Position numbers and translations under genes: made by a program
Assembly (NCBI RefSeq): GCF_016545825.1
Contig: NC_052616.1
Location: 42,639,529 to 42,703,528 of the forward strand
Origin: Eucalyptus grandis
Lineage: Eukaryota; Streptophyta; Magnoliopsida; Myrtales; Myrtaceae
Reading direction: 5' to 3'
Length of the DNA: 64,000 nucleotides
Shown: positions 34,641 to 45,428 of the stretch, one piece after another
How the letters are laid out: every line of letters starts with the position of its first letter
How positions within the stretch are numbered: position 1 is the stretch's first letter
Notes under the pieces: model-generated
The model's input: only the letters and a program-made list of their open reading frames with translations
Told to the model about the DNA's origin: nothing
The model's database searches: none

Positions 34641-37103
34641 CTAAAGACCTTTCTTGCACTACCTTTACACTTTATCTCGAAAGATAGTCTTGTACGACTG
34701 TCGACCGTAAGTCTCTCTGAATCTCATCTTGAAAAGGTACGATCAGTCGACCGTTTAAATTGTTGCTATATTTAATTGACGTAAATATTGCACGTTTCAT
34801 TTTCAAAAAGGAAGTTATTTTTGAAATGGCTATTTTTGCGAAAAAGACAGTTTATTTTGAAAAGGCATTCTTTTTATTTTGTGACGGTTCGTTTATCCCT
34901 CTTTTAACCGATCGTGCACCGTCGATTCCTCTTCACTTTTCTCAAAAACCCTAGAAAGTATCGATCCTCCATTCCGTTTTGTCTTCGCTTAATCCTCAAA
35001 AGTTGTCATCTTTCTTGGGAAAGTCAAGCAAGGAATCTTCCAAAAACCGAGAAAGATGTCATCTTCAAGAAAGTCTTCGAGAATTGCAAAAGGTGGGACT
35101 ACGGCGAATGAGCGAGGGGCCTACGTGACTGAGATCTTACCGGAAGATGAAGTGACTCCAACAGCAAGCAAGCCCACAACATTCTCACAGCCATTCTCCT
35201 CCATCTAGTCCTCAAGGCGTTGATCATCACTGTGAAAGAAATCATCGAGGATGCACTCGTAAGAGTTCAAAAAGCCCGCTTATATTTACCAATTATATCG
35301 TGCCCAAAAGGAATTGCATCTTTTGAACTACATTGATGATTTTCTTAAAGACAAAGGACATGGGAACGAATATATCTTTCTCGCAAAAATGGAAAGTTTG
35401 GGAATTGCTCGAAAAGGGGTGGCTGAGGAAACTCTTGCAAATATCCCAAGTGATCCTCAGACGGGGGCCGAACCTCGTAGATGGGAATGATGATGATAAA
35501 TTATACAGTCAATTTCAACCAAAAATGGGTGCTATTGAAAATCAAGGAAAATGGGAGATTTGTTCAGATCAAAGGAGCAAAAGGATCCGTACTCAAATTG
35601 CCGAAGCGTGGGGCAATAAACTTAGAGTGTGGATTTTGATTTTCTGGATGCTGTAAATGTGAACTTGAGGGAAAAAAGTTCATTTATCTTCAACTTGAAA
35701 AAGTCTCGCTCCGACTCTACAAGTGGGCCTATGCCGAATTAACTGCATATTTCTATTCAAATCTAAGCTTTTGGATGCGAATAGATTCTCTTCAGCGTTA
35801 AAGGCCAAGACTATGTTGTGGATATGAATATGCCGGCAGATGTGTTAAGTCGAAAGAGGGGAAGATATCAACCAATCAAAGTTTCCATTGCTCCTGCCAC
35901 ACTTGAACCGTGTGAAGGACAGAGAACAGATGAAAGATCACCTACTTAAGGATGGGTGCATTCAACATCTTGCTTCACAAGATTGTGATTAATTGCCTCC
36001 GACCAAAATCAACTTCCAAGACCGATGTTTCAAGTTCGTAGGCCAAGCTGATGTATGCCATTCTCTTGGAAAAAGGTTTTCCTCCTCACACCGTGATGTT
36101 TCATGTATAGAGCAATGATGAAGGACAAGAGGTCAACTCCCTTACCCAGCCTTGTTACGGTTATTTAGACATTTGAATATTGCCTCCACAAATCTTTTGT
36201 GTTCGACCATGCAATCATATGGTGGTAGACTAAAATGGTGACCAAAACGCGTCCGCTAACTCGAGCAAGGAGCTTGGAGAAATTCAAGGAGTAGACTTCC
36301 GCAAATCTCATCAAATCTCTCTTCATAATTTAAAAGAAAAGGGAAGGAGCCCATGGTTGCTCCATCCAAGAGAAGAAGAGCTCTCCTCATGAGGATGAAG
36401 ATGATGAGGAAGACATCACCATCTCTCGCATTGGCTTAAGAATTTAAGTCGTCCCCGTTCCTACGTAAAGAATCGGAACAAATGACGAAAGAAGCAAGAG
36501 AGAAGGAAGAAGAAGAAATAGAAGCTGAAAAAGAGGAGGGAAAGACTCCAAGAAGAAAGAAGAGAAGAAGAAGAACTCGAAGAACACTCTTCTCCACCAC
36601 AGTATGGAAACAGGGGGAGATCAGAGAAAGGAGCAGCTCTCATATCCCGCATGCAAGTGAAGGAGTCACGCCACTGAAGAAACCTGCAGGATGCTTATGC
36701 ATCTCCCGTGAGGAAGGTCATGAAGTTTCATCGCCAACCGTGAGATTATGCCGATCTACCATTGTTTGCATTTACCCATCGCATCGAGCCGAAGCAAGTA
36801 CTCGACCGATAATGGAGCAGATTTTCTATAATCATGGATATTCTCTGGGAGATGCGAGGTCGATTTATGCTTGGGATGCGAAGTTCAAAGCTTGAAGAAT
36901 GAAGGTCAAGCTTCTTCCCCGTTCATTGAATGATAAAATGCAAGCCCTCTCATTCCGTGCCAATCAGCCAAGAGGGTGAGGAGATTGCACAAACAAAGGA
37001 AGACTTTAAAAAGGGAAGGCATCGCTCGCCCTATGGAAGATTTCCACCTTGTCCGCTGCTCCCAAGCAATCTTGACTTCATCTCATCCTTTTTAATGATG
37101 ACA
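34641..37103 (+). pseudogene. Region after copia RNase H, decayed extra ORF
   Basis: A possible start ATG at 35055 gives MSSSRKSSRIAKGGTTANER. Later fragments include LYKWAYAELTAYFYSNL, FSSALKGQDYVVDMNMP and, near the end, a charged coiled-coil-like stretch (TKEAREKEEEEIEAEKEEGK, 36482-36541) followed by arginine-rich sequence. Such an ORF between RNase H and the 3' LTR occurs in SIRE-type and some other plant copia elements, sometimes called envelope-like; function is not established and this copy is full of stops. No membrane segment can be supported. Confidence 0.6.
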
Positions 37104-37118
37104 AAAAGGGGGGAGAGA
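37103..37118 (+). other. Copia polypurine tract
   Basis: aaaaaggggggagaga lies just after the end of the extra ORF region and before tgcaagatttgaac, the likely first bases of the 3' LTR. The LTR can be followed for about 115 bp only. Confidence 0.75.
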
Positions 37119-37229
37119 TGCAAGATTTGAACAAAACTTTCATTCATTAAACTTTTTAATCATTTGTTGGATTTTTTTTGAATTCGTTTGACTTGACTTT
37201 GTTTTGTGTCCGATGATCTTGATATGATC

Positions 37230-38226
37230 GAACTTATTAGATAATATTGATTTGGTCGATTGGAGAGAGGTCGTGATAGCATGTAATCGACTAGGTTGAT
37301 TGATCAATGATTTGATATGATGTTATGAATTGATTGATTGATGTGATTTGAGGCATCTCGTAAATGATAATGATTTGCAAGATGGAACCAATGAAGCCAA
37401 GGTAAGTCCTTTGACCCGTGTTGTGCTTATGCAGCCCTTATGGCGTATTTTTTCCTAATTAGGTCTTAGGAGGGTAGAACTTGCTGAGACATAGTCTCAC
37501 CCCGTTGTGGAACAACATTTCAGGTCCTTAGAAGGCAGCACCTCCACCTCCTCCCGAGCATTTTGGTATACCAGAGGAACTCACTGAGATAAGTTATCAC
37601 ATTTCGATACACCCTCACCCTAAAGGATTTGAGTATGTACTGGTGAAATCCATCGTCTGGGTTGATGTGGGTGAACCCGAAAAGGTACCCCATAAGTACC
37701 GGTCATGGTATTATCACTATCATGATGGGCGAAGGGAGGGCCTTGTGCTGGAATCTAATGTACCTCTGTACGTTTTGGAGGTTGCCTTTGGTAAATGTAC
37801 AGCAGACCTTGAGGGTGGAGCGGTAGAGGATGCGAACGATCCAAAGCTCGAAGAGTCAGAGTCCCCGGTGTACTCGGCAGATGACTCAAATAGGGACGAT
37901 GATGTGGAGCAAGAGGAGTTTAGCGATGATGAGTAGCCGTGGTTGTTAAACCTCCACCCCTGTTTGTTAAACCTTAAGTATTTGGATAAACAAAGTTTGG
38001 TTTGGCTTGTATCATATATGACTAGTGGTGTTATATATATGAGTGTGGTTGGTGTAGTTTGAAATTTTATGGCCCTACTTTCCTATTCCATTATTTTATT
38101 GTCTGGGGATTTTATTATACTTTTGCATGTGTATTTAAAATGAATGGGTTGGCGATGCATCCTGGAATGTCGCTATTTAATCGACCAGTGAGGGATGGGT
38201 GCGCGCTCGAAGATCGGGGCGTGACA
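37230..38226 (+). mobile_element. Gypsy LTR 3' fragment
   Basis: From 'gtaatcgactaggttgattg' to the end ...gatcggggcgtgaca it follows the last ~650-1000 bp of the LTRs ending at 5706 and 13889: the 'cgatt' region, cagccct-type GC word, hairpin ctgagacatagtctcacccc, aacaacatttcagg (37510-37524), a reading frame, then 'ttttattgtctggggatttt' and the terminal GTGACA. The 5' two-thirds of the LTR are absent. It abuts the truncated copia LTR on the left and a LINE tail on the right. Confidence 0.85.
37532..37936 (+). CDS. Open frame of 134 codons inside gypsy LTR fragment, acidic C-terminus, function unknown
   Basis: After a TAG at 37529-37531 the frame stays open to TAG at 37934-37936. It has a proline run (KAAPPPPPEHFG), a central part with YRSWYYHYHDGRREG, and an acidic tail (DDDVEQEEFSDDE). 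It lacks an early ATG; the first GTG is at 37643. It begins 8 bp after the acceptor-like cag at 37521-37523, in the place where the LTR at 2046-5706 also has an acidic frame ending in DDPEYDLDED. No family is recognised. It may be a residue of an LTR-encoded product, or chance. Confidence 0.35.
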   Translation, partial: KAAPPPPPEHFGIPEELTEISYHISIHPHPKGFEYVLVKSIVWVDVGEPEKVPHKYRSWYYHYHDGRREGLVLESNVPLYVLEVAFGKCTADLEGGAVEDANDPKLEESESPVYSADDSNRDDDVEQEEFSDDE

Positions 38227-39000
38227 GAGTGTGAGCCAAAATGCTTTGCCATCGAAAGAAAATCTATACAAAAGGAAAATGGTACTTGATCCGCTTTGTT
38301 TGTTCAGCCGAAAAAATCCCAGAGACCATGGAACACCTCTTCTTACTATGTGATTGGTCCAAAAATATTTGGGTAGACCGAGTTAAATTATCGGTATCTC
38401 TAGTGAACATATAGACAATAAACAAATGGGTGTTGAAAGTACTCACACTGGGTTCGAATTTCCCCCCTCAAGAGCTGACTGTGAATGTACTATGGTTGAT
38501 ATGCAATGGGCGAAATGGCTTTGTATATCAACAACGGCAGCCAAGACTGGAGTTAATTGTTGACAAAGCTGTTCTGGTAAGTAATAATCATAATCAATGG
38601 CTCCCTAGTGAGAAGTTTAGGCAAGGAAAAAGGAATGCTTTACCTAGGCAATGGATGCTTTTGAAACTTGGGGACTGGAAATTCAATGTCGATTTCTCTT
38701 GGATCGAAGGCGAGCAAGAGAGATTGGTGGCAAGAGTTTGTCGAGACTCTTGGGGATCTATAATCATGGGCTTTGCCCTAAAGGAACAAGCGTTGTTTGT
38801 ACTTGAGCGGGAAACCCTTGTTGCAAAGAGAGCATTGTTGACTTTGAGGGAGGAACCTGAATTCCGATTACACTACAATCTGCAAGTGGACTTGCTAATT
38901 GATAGCACATCGATTATCTCATGCTTATCAGTTGTTGATAGCATACCATGGGCCTTCAGTCATCAATTCGAAGAATGTAACGCCCTTCTAGCCCAACTTA

Positions 39001-40216
39001 GAAAAGTGACGGGAAAATTACTAAAAAAGTCCTAAACCTATTACAATTGTGCCAATTTAATCCTAAACTTATTTTTTGATCAATTGAGTCCTAAACCTTT
39101 TATAATTATTCTTGATCAGTCCATTTGGCCAAAAATGGCCGGCCGGTGCTGATGTGGCAGCCGGCCGGCACCAGCGACATTTTTTTAATAATATTTTATT
39201 TTTTAAAAATATTTTATTAATTTTTTTAATCTTTTTTTCCTGTTTTTTTTCCCCTCTCCCTCCTTCCTCCTCCTCTCCTGCTTCTTCCCTTGGCTCCGGC
39301 GACCGGCCAGAGGGGAGGGCTGGCCGGTCGCCGGACTGAGGCGGCCGGCGGGGCGAGCCCTCGCCATCGCCGGGTCTGGCGAGGCGAGCCCCGCCTGATC
39401 TGGCGAGGGCTCGCCTCGTCCGGCGAGGGGGGCTCGCCGTCGCGTCTGGCAAGGCCCTCCTCGCCGGATCTGCGAGGGCTCGCCTCGCCCGGCGACCGAG
39501 AGGCGAGCCCTCGCCATCCGGCGAGGAGGGCCTTGCCGACGCGATCCGCGACTACCACGCCAAGATCGAGGCCGAGCTCTCCAAGATTTGCGATGGCATC
39601 CTCGGCCTCCTCGACTCCCACCTCATCCCCGCCGCCTCCGTCGGCGACTCCAAGGTCTTCTTCCTCTAGATCAGTTCCCGGACCCTTGGCGAGGCCCCCT
39701 CACCGGATCCGGCGAGGCTCGCCTCGCCCGGCGACCGCGAGGCGAGCCCTCGCCAGATCCGGCGAGGTTTGCCCGCCGTCGCCGGGCCCGCGCCGACTGG
39801 CGAGGCGAGCCCTCGCCAGATCACGCGGGGCTCACCTCGCCAAACCCGGCGACGGCGAGGGCTTGCCCCGCCGGCCGCCTCAGTCCGGCAACCGGCCAGC
39901 CCTCCCCTCTGGCCGGTCGCCGGAGCCTAGGGAAGAAGGAGGAGAGGAGGAGGGAGGAGGAAGAGGAAAAAAAAAGGAAAAAAAGATAAAAAATAATTAA
40001 TAAAATATTTCAAAAAATAAAATATTATTAAAAAAATATTGCCGGCGCCGGCCAGCTGCCACGTCAGTGCCGACCGGCCATTTTTGGCCGGATGGACTGA
40101 TCGGGAATAATAGTAAAAGGTTTAGGACTCGATTGGTCAAAAAAATAAGTTTAGGACTAAATTGGCACAATTGCAATAGGTTTAGGACTTTTTTGGTAAT
40201 TTTCCCGAAAAGTGAC
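39001..40216 (+). mobile_element. Pack-MULE (39011-40206) with 10-bp target duplication
   Basis: The element is 1196 bp. The left end GGGAAAATTACTAAAAAAGT and the inverse of the right end (GGGAAAATTACCAAAAAAGT) differ at one base, and the arms remain complementary for about 180 bp, including ggccaaaaatggccggccgg and tggcagc/gctgcca. gaaaagtgac is present at 39001-39010 and 40207-40216 (10 bp; Mutator elements usually give 8-11, most often 9). Removal restores an RNase H frame. The GC-rich core (39290-39930) includes a 14-3-3 gene fragment. It encodes no transposase and is non-autonomous. Confidence 0.93.
39541..39669 (+). pseudogene. Captured 14-3-3 protein gene fragment inside the Pack-MULE
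   Basis: Read from 39541 the frame gives [20 protein letters not shown], then [22 protein letters not shown], stop. This matches the conserved region of plant 14-3-3 (GRF) proteins around helices 4-5, where family members read ...YR.K(V/I)[19 protein letters not shown]..(G/S)(D/E)SKVF(Y/F)LK. The stop lies exactly where the family has Lys (aag to tag). Flanking sequence is repetitive GC-rich DNA, so only about 43 codons were kept. The fragment is on the plus strand and has no start codon. Confidence 0.85.
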
Positions 40217-42320
40217 CATAGCCCACTCTCCTTGAGAATCCAATCAAGTGGCAAATTGGGTAGCAAACACGGTTTTTGCTTGATGACAAGATGCATTGAC
40301 GTAGAATAGACTCATCCCCTTGTTCTTTGTCTAATCTCAAATATTTAAACCAAGTTTATCAAGTTCATCTCAAGAAATTACTTCTTTTAATACTCGATAA
40401 TTGTTTGATGACCCGTGAGTTTTTGCTAACTGATATTCTCATAAGTTTTTGCAGAATCGTTCCACGAGCATAGACCATGATAGCTATTTAATTAATCTGT
40501 GATTTATCATGCATTTTGGCCTATATTAAGCAAGAAATTACATAATGACATTTCTCTCAAAATTTAAAAAAGATCAAATTTTAGAATTGCAAAAAATAAA
40601 TATGAAGAAAATCCAGTTGTCAATATTCATACGTCTTGTTTAGGCATTTCCCCTTAGATAAAAGTCAATTTACGTGAATAACAAGTTTTCATTTTTGGTA
40701 TGTCGTGAATAACAAGTAGAAAAAATAATAAAAGTTAAAAATGAAAGTCGGTTCCACACCTATAACTTTCTGTCAATATTGAGCATTCTCTTACAATTAG
40801 ATCTCTCTCTCTCTCTCTCTGACCATTTTTTTTCCAACAATTCCCGATAAAGTTCAAGCATGTGGACTAACCAAATGGGTTGACTGACCTTTACACTTTA
40901 AATTTGACGGCATACTCCGTGATTGTAGAAGCAAGAATCCACCCCGTGATTGTAGAAGCAAGAGAGACGACCCTGTCGACTTGACTTTGAAAAGCCAAGC
41001 TTTGTGTCCAAATTATACCCATGCCTGATTCAATGTTCCTTTGCTAGAAAGGTCCTTATGAGTCCGATCTAAAAGAAAAGAGAGTATGAAAGGGAAGAGA
41101 TTCCGTGCAACGGACGCTTGGAAATTGAAACGAGTTTCAATATTGACGAGCTTCTAGATGATGTTACATCATGTTGTGGAGTTACTTAAACTCTAGGAAT
41201 GTGAAAGGGGAAGTGGCTTTTAATTTGTGGGTCCCATGTCAGCTTGACACACGGGATGATTCTTGCCTTTGTCCCACGTCTATCTATCTTAATCACTACA
41301 ATAAGTGAAGGAAAATATGGGGATCAATTAGGGTATATGAGGTTTTGATAATACATATCCATGCACGGTCTTTTGAAAAGATTTTCAAAGCAACCAAAGT
41401 GGAGGACGTATAGGGCCACATTTGCCCCCCATCCCTCGTTGGAGAAAGTTGAACTCTCCGATTGGCGGGTTAAAGTAATCATGTGTATTAATCATATGGA
41501 AACTTTGACCAAAATATGTGTGTGTTGTCAACGATTGAAACCCATCAATTAAAGATTAGTAAGATGAACTTTCAATTAATAGAGGTTGGAGTAAAAGACG
41601 ATCCTATAATTAATACCATCTTGGAAATGGAACACCATAGGCATCCAATTGAGCTAATTATTGATACTATTGGTTAGTTTGTCATATATTGTGCGTTTTG
41701 GCATACTCTATTATCAAAATTCAAAATACTATTAAAGTTTAGAATAACAAAAAAAAAAAAAAATCATACGCAAATCTAGTTGTCAATTTTCGTAATTTTA
41801 TAAAGTTTCGGAAGTTTTTCGTTAGATAAATGTCTATTGAGGCACGGAAAACTTTTGATCAATATTGATCATTCACTTACCGTTGTTTCTCTCTCAGTCG
41901 TCTCCCTTCCTTACACACATGCGCACAATCATCTCTCTTCCTCACACGTTACTTTTGCTTATTTTTATCAGTCTAGGTCAATAAAGGCATTGAAATGTAG
42001 AAAGGTGCACGAAGAAAAGTAAAATATAGTTAGCGACATTTTCAAACCAATCTAGTTCTGCTTAGCTTTAAAAGAACCTACCGAGTAAATCCTCAAGCTG
42101 TGTACACCATGGTTACAGAAACCCTAAAGCTGTGTACACCGTGGTTACAGAAACCCTAAGTGAAGCCAGAGAAAGATCAAGGACCATACAAGCATCTTTC
42201 TCTTTAGCTTTGGACATCATGTGCAACACGCACTAATTGAGTAAACAATGACATTGACCATGCTCTGTCTCCGACTTTCTTTGCCCTTAAATTGCTCAAA
42301 TAGATTAATTTCATATTCAC

Positions 42321-42911
42321 TTCTATACGGAGGCAACTACACAAATGGACTCTGGACGTTGACCCAATATACATATCATCCCTAAACTTTTGGTAACTAT
42401 TTAATTTGGTCTCTAGATACACAGAACTTTCCAATGTTTTCCTTCCATTTATTCATTTAACGGAATTTGCTAATTTGGCTTCCCATTTAGTAAGTTTGAG
42501 TCGTGGTTGAAAAAATAATGTTACATGTGGATTATTCATATGAGATATTCAACTCAAGATATAATAATTTGTACCTACAAATCAAATGAAAAATCATTTG
42601 TCCAAGTTGAACAAGTTAAACAACTTCAAATGATTATTATATTCTAATTTGAGTAGAATATCTTATGTGGATAATCCTGATGTAACATTATTTTTAGTCC
42701 ATATTCAAACATACCAAATTGGAAGCCAAATGCAATTTTCAATAACTTGAATTAATAGAAGGATAACGTGAACATTTTCATATAATTTAGAGACTAAATT
42801 AAACATGTACAAAAAATTCAGGCACCGCATTGAACAAATTAAAAATTTAGGGACAATATTGCACATTAGGCGAAAACTTAGGGTTCACTCGTGTAGTTTT
42901 TCCTTCTATAA
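42321..42911 (+). mobile_element. TIR element in promoter of protease copy 2
   Basis: Partner of the element at 8763-9332, here 42329-42903 (575 bp). The left target copy reads ttctatac, the right ttctataa. The same internal palindrome is present (about 42515-42692). Its presence in three units dates the insertion before the duplications. Confidence 0.75.
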
Positions 42912-42914
42912 ATA
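42907..42914 (+). promoter_or_regulatory. TATA box of protease copy 2
   Basis: tataaata lies 62 bp before the ATG at 42969, a normal distance for a plant TATA box plus short leader, and partly inside the right target duplication of the TIR element. Confidence 0.7.
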
Positions 42915-42968
42915 CACCTAACGGATTCACTCAATCTCTGCACCACAAACATATCTATTCATTAGAAA

Positions 42969-44181
42969 ATGGGTTTGAAGCTTGCAAAAAATTTCTCCAT
43001 ATGGTTGATACTTGTCTTGTGTGCATGTGCATGTGCGTCAAGTGCTGCGTCTCGTGCCTACGACATTCCATCTGCGACTAAAAAGTTTGAGGAGTGGATG
43101 AGTCGGCACGAACGCGACTATAAAGATGTCGCCGAGAAGGCGAAGCGTTTGAATATTTTCTTGAAAACCTGCGGTTCATCGAGGAGTTCAACGGCGCGGT
43201 GAACCGGACTTACAAGGTTGGATTGAACAAGTTCTCGGACTTGACCAACGAGGAATTTGTGGCAGCATATACCGGATACAAATTGCCATCATCAACACGC
43301 AGGAACTCGTCCCAAGTCAATTCTTTTAAGTACCAAGGTCGAATAGCATCCCGAGAGCGTCGATTGGGTAAAACAAGGTGCTGTCAACCCTATAAAGAAC
43401 CAAGGCCAATGTGGTAAGAAATTTACTGCTAACTATTGAAGCCTATACTAAGATATGCGAGCAATTGCATTGCCCAGTTTAAATCCACTTGTCATAAAAT
43501 ATTACACTGTGAAACACTAAACAAATTAATTTTTCTGAGAAGTTTTCATCATTGAATTATAATCACTGCAGAACTCTCTACCTTATGTGTACAGGATCTT
43601 GCTGGTCGTTCTCCGTGGTGGCGGCGGTCGAAGCAATCACACAGATCACCACTGGCGTGCTACCAAACCTGTCCGAGCAGCAACTCATAGACTGCGCCAC
43701 TGACGGGAACCAGGGCTGTCAAGGCGGCTGGATGGACAATGGCTTCGAGTACATCATCAACAACAATGGCATCAGCTCCGAGACGAACTACCCGTACGTT
43801 GGGGTCGACAGTACCTGCGATGTGCAGGCCTCATCTGTTGCCGAGGCCAAAATATCAGAATACAGGGACGTCCCCCCGAACGAGGACGACATGCTGAAGG
43901 CCGTGGCAATGCAGCCGGTGTCGGTAGCACTCGACTCGAGTGGGGCCGCGTTCCAGAATTATGCAGGCGGTGTCTTTACTGGCCCATGCGGGACCGATCT
44001 GGACCATGCGGTGACGGTCGTCGGGTACGGGACGGATACGGATGGGATGAAGTACTGGTTGATAAGGAACTCTTGGGATGTCTCCTGGGGGGAGAGCGGG
44101 TACATGAGAATTCAGAGGGATTCTGGGGTCGAAGGTGGCCTTTGTGGAATTGCCTCCAAAGTTTCTTATCCCGTCGCATAA
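42969..44181 (+). pseudogene. Papain-like cysteine protease (SAG39/SAG12 type), copy 2, exon 1 frameshifted
   Basis: Exon 1 is 42969-43413, the intron 43414-43594 (181 bp, gtaag...acag), exon 2 43595-44181. Exon 1 encodes a signal peptide (MGLKLAKNFSIWLILVLCAC), KKFEEWMSRHERDYKDVAEK and the beginning of the I29 ERFNIN helix. Compared with copies 1 and 3 one base is missing at about 43161, 43339 and 43352. The first shift leads to a stop at 43200-43202; the three losses add to one codon, so the phase at the exon junction is normal. Exon 2 is intact: GSCWSFS with the catalytic Cys, [19 protein letters not shown], His in [11 protein letters not shown], Asn in [14 protein letters not shown], ending KVSYPVA. 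With the shifts disregarded the protein would have the usual family length of about 340 residues. It is either a young pseudogene or a real gene with consensus errors. Confidence 0.9.
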
Positions 44182-44396
44182 GTATTCGTCTGAGAGATTA
44201 CGGCTTCGAGTTCATGTGGTTCATGTGCGTTAGTAGGGCAAAATCGGTCGATATGAACTGAGCTTAGTATAAGTCGAAATATCTCGGGTTAATTACTATA
44301 GTTAATCTCGTCTATTTACTGTTTAAATTTCAGTTGGATCCCCCGCGACCTTTGCCGGGTTTCTTATACTAAAGTTTCTTGTGCGTGTTTATGATA

Positions 44397-44401
44397 ATGA
44401 G
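44397..44401 (+). other. Empty target site corresponding to the solo LTR of unit 1
   Basis: atgag occurs once here, in the context gataatgagaatgaagagg, where unit 1 has two copies flanking the 3228-bp LTR. Confidence 0.92.
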
Positions 44402-45428
44402 AATGAAGAGGATTTGAAGACGGTCCTTGAAGTTTTTGTTGTTAGCAAACACATCGTAGCATTCTTTGAGACTTTGAACCATGTGTATGGGTGGTCCTCA
44501 ATACCTGATGCTTCCGACTCTCATCTGGGTTACTTGACAAAATTTACTTGGTTCATTTAAATTTATTAACATATTTTGTCGGAGTATCATTTGTCATGTT
44601 TTTTTTTCTTTTTTTTTAAGCGCATTAAATCTATCAATTGCTATGAATTTACCAATATTCAGTCTGGTGAGTTATCTACTTTTCTCCTATTAAATTGCCT
44701 ACTTGTTTTTGTTTACCAAGTCTTATCAACTTTTTTCTGATTGAGTGACTTGTCAATTCTATATTATCATCACTTATTTGGAAAGGGGCTAACATTTATT
44801 TGGCTTTTTGACTCACTAACTTATCTCATCTCTATAAATCTTACCTTTTATAAACTTTTGTGTACTTTTTTAGGCAGAGGCTAAAATTTGCCAATTTCTT
44901 TATAGGCTCACCCTATTTCCATCCATTTATTGGTTCTCAATACCTATTGTCATATTGAATTGACTACATCATCTCTTGTAAACCCCACATTATTACTCAC
45001 TTTTCTTCTTCTTAGTTTTTCAATTTCACTAAAGGAAAAACTTAGCAAGGTCCCTTCCAAAATACTTTTTTATTTATCCTAACCGCTTCTTCTTGACCCA
45101 TTTACATGTTAATCTATCATTGATGTTTGTTATGAACTTATTCTCCATTATTATACTTTAAGCAAGCCCTAATTATATATTAGAGTAAAGAAATGTTAAT
45201 TTTAGGTGCAAATTGTTTGGTTCATTTCCATAGAGTATCCTCATGAACGTGGATTTTTGACTTTGATTTTTGGTACAAATTTATAAGAATTTATATAAAA
45301 TTTGAATATTGTGGTTGATGTAGCATTATATGCAATTTCCTCAAGATTATCCTCTTACTTATGCTTATGTTATTTTTTGAATAATAGTCTCATGGTATCG
45401 AAAAAAGAAAGAAATATACAAATCATTA

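Larger units (their letters stand above)
28985..37235 (+). mobile_element. Ty1/copia element, degraded, with downstream extra ORF region
   Basis: In order on the plus strand: 5' LTR remnant (to about 29824), primer-binding site, gag, zinc knuckles, protease, integrase, reverse transcriptase, RNase H, a ~2-kb region after RNase H and a polypurine tract. Integrase before RT is the copia order. The long region after RNase H, starting MSSSRKSSRIAKGG and ending in a basic/acidic coiled-coil stretch, suggests a SIRE-type or related lineage. Every domain is broken by stops. The 3' LTR is cut after about 115 bp by a gypsy LTR fragment. Confidence 0.85.
38227..40283 (+). pseudogene. Non-LTR retrotransposon (LINE) zinc-binding and RNase H tail, split by a Pack-MULE
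   Basis: 38227-38420 gives in pieces NALPSKENLYKRKM, then DHGTPLLTM/LCDWSKNIW-like text, the zf-RVT region found at the end of plant LINE ORF2. 38430-39010 continues with CNGRNGFVYQQRQ and WKFNVDFSW ('KxNVDGA' of RVT_3 RNase H), RDSWGSIIMGFA, VLERETLVAKRALLTLREE and DSTSIISCL. The frame is interrupted at 39010 by a MULE and resumes at 40217: V-T-I-A-H-S-P, a stop, then ESNQVANWVANTVFA and TGA at 40281-40283, the canonical RNase H end. The catalytic Asp of the first motif is followed by FSW rather than GA/GS, and an internal stop is present, so it is a relic. Confidence 0.88.

Noticed and set aside
36461..36895. A separate Lys/Glu-rich gene at 36482-36895
   Set aside because: It lies between copia RNase H and the copia polypurine tract on the same strand and fits the decayed extra ORF of that element.
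39203..40000. Long GC-rich frames on both strands (Arg/Pro/Ala-rich)
   Set aside because: They lie in the repetitive core of the Pack-MULE; only the 14-3-3 piece at 39541-39669 resembles a protein.
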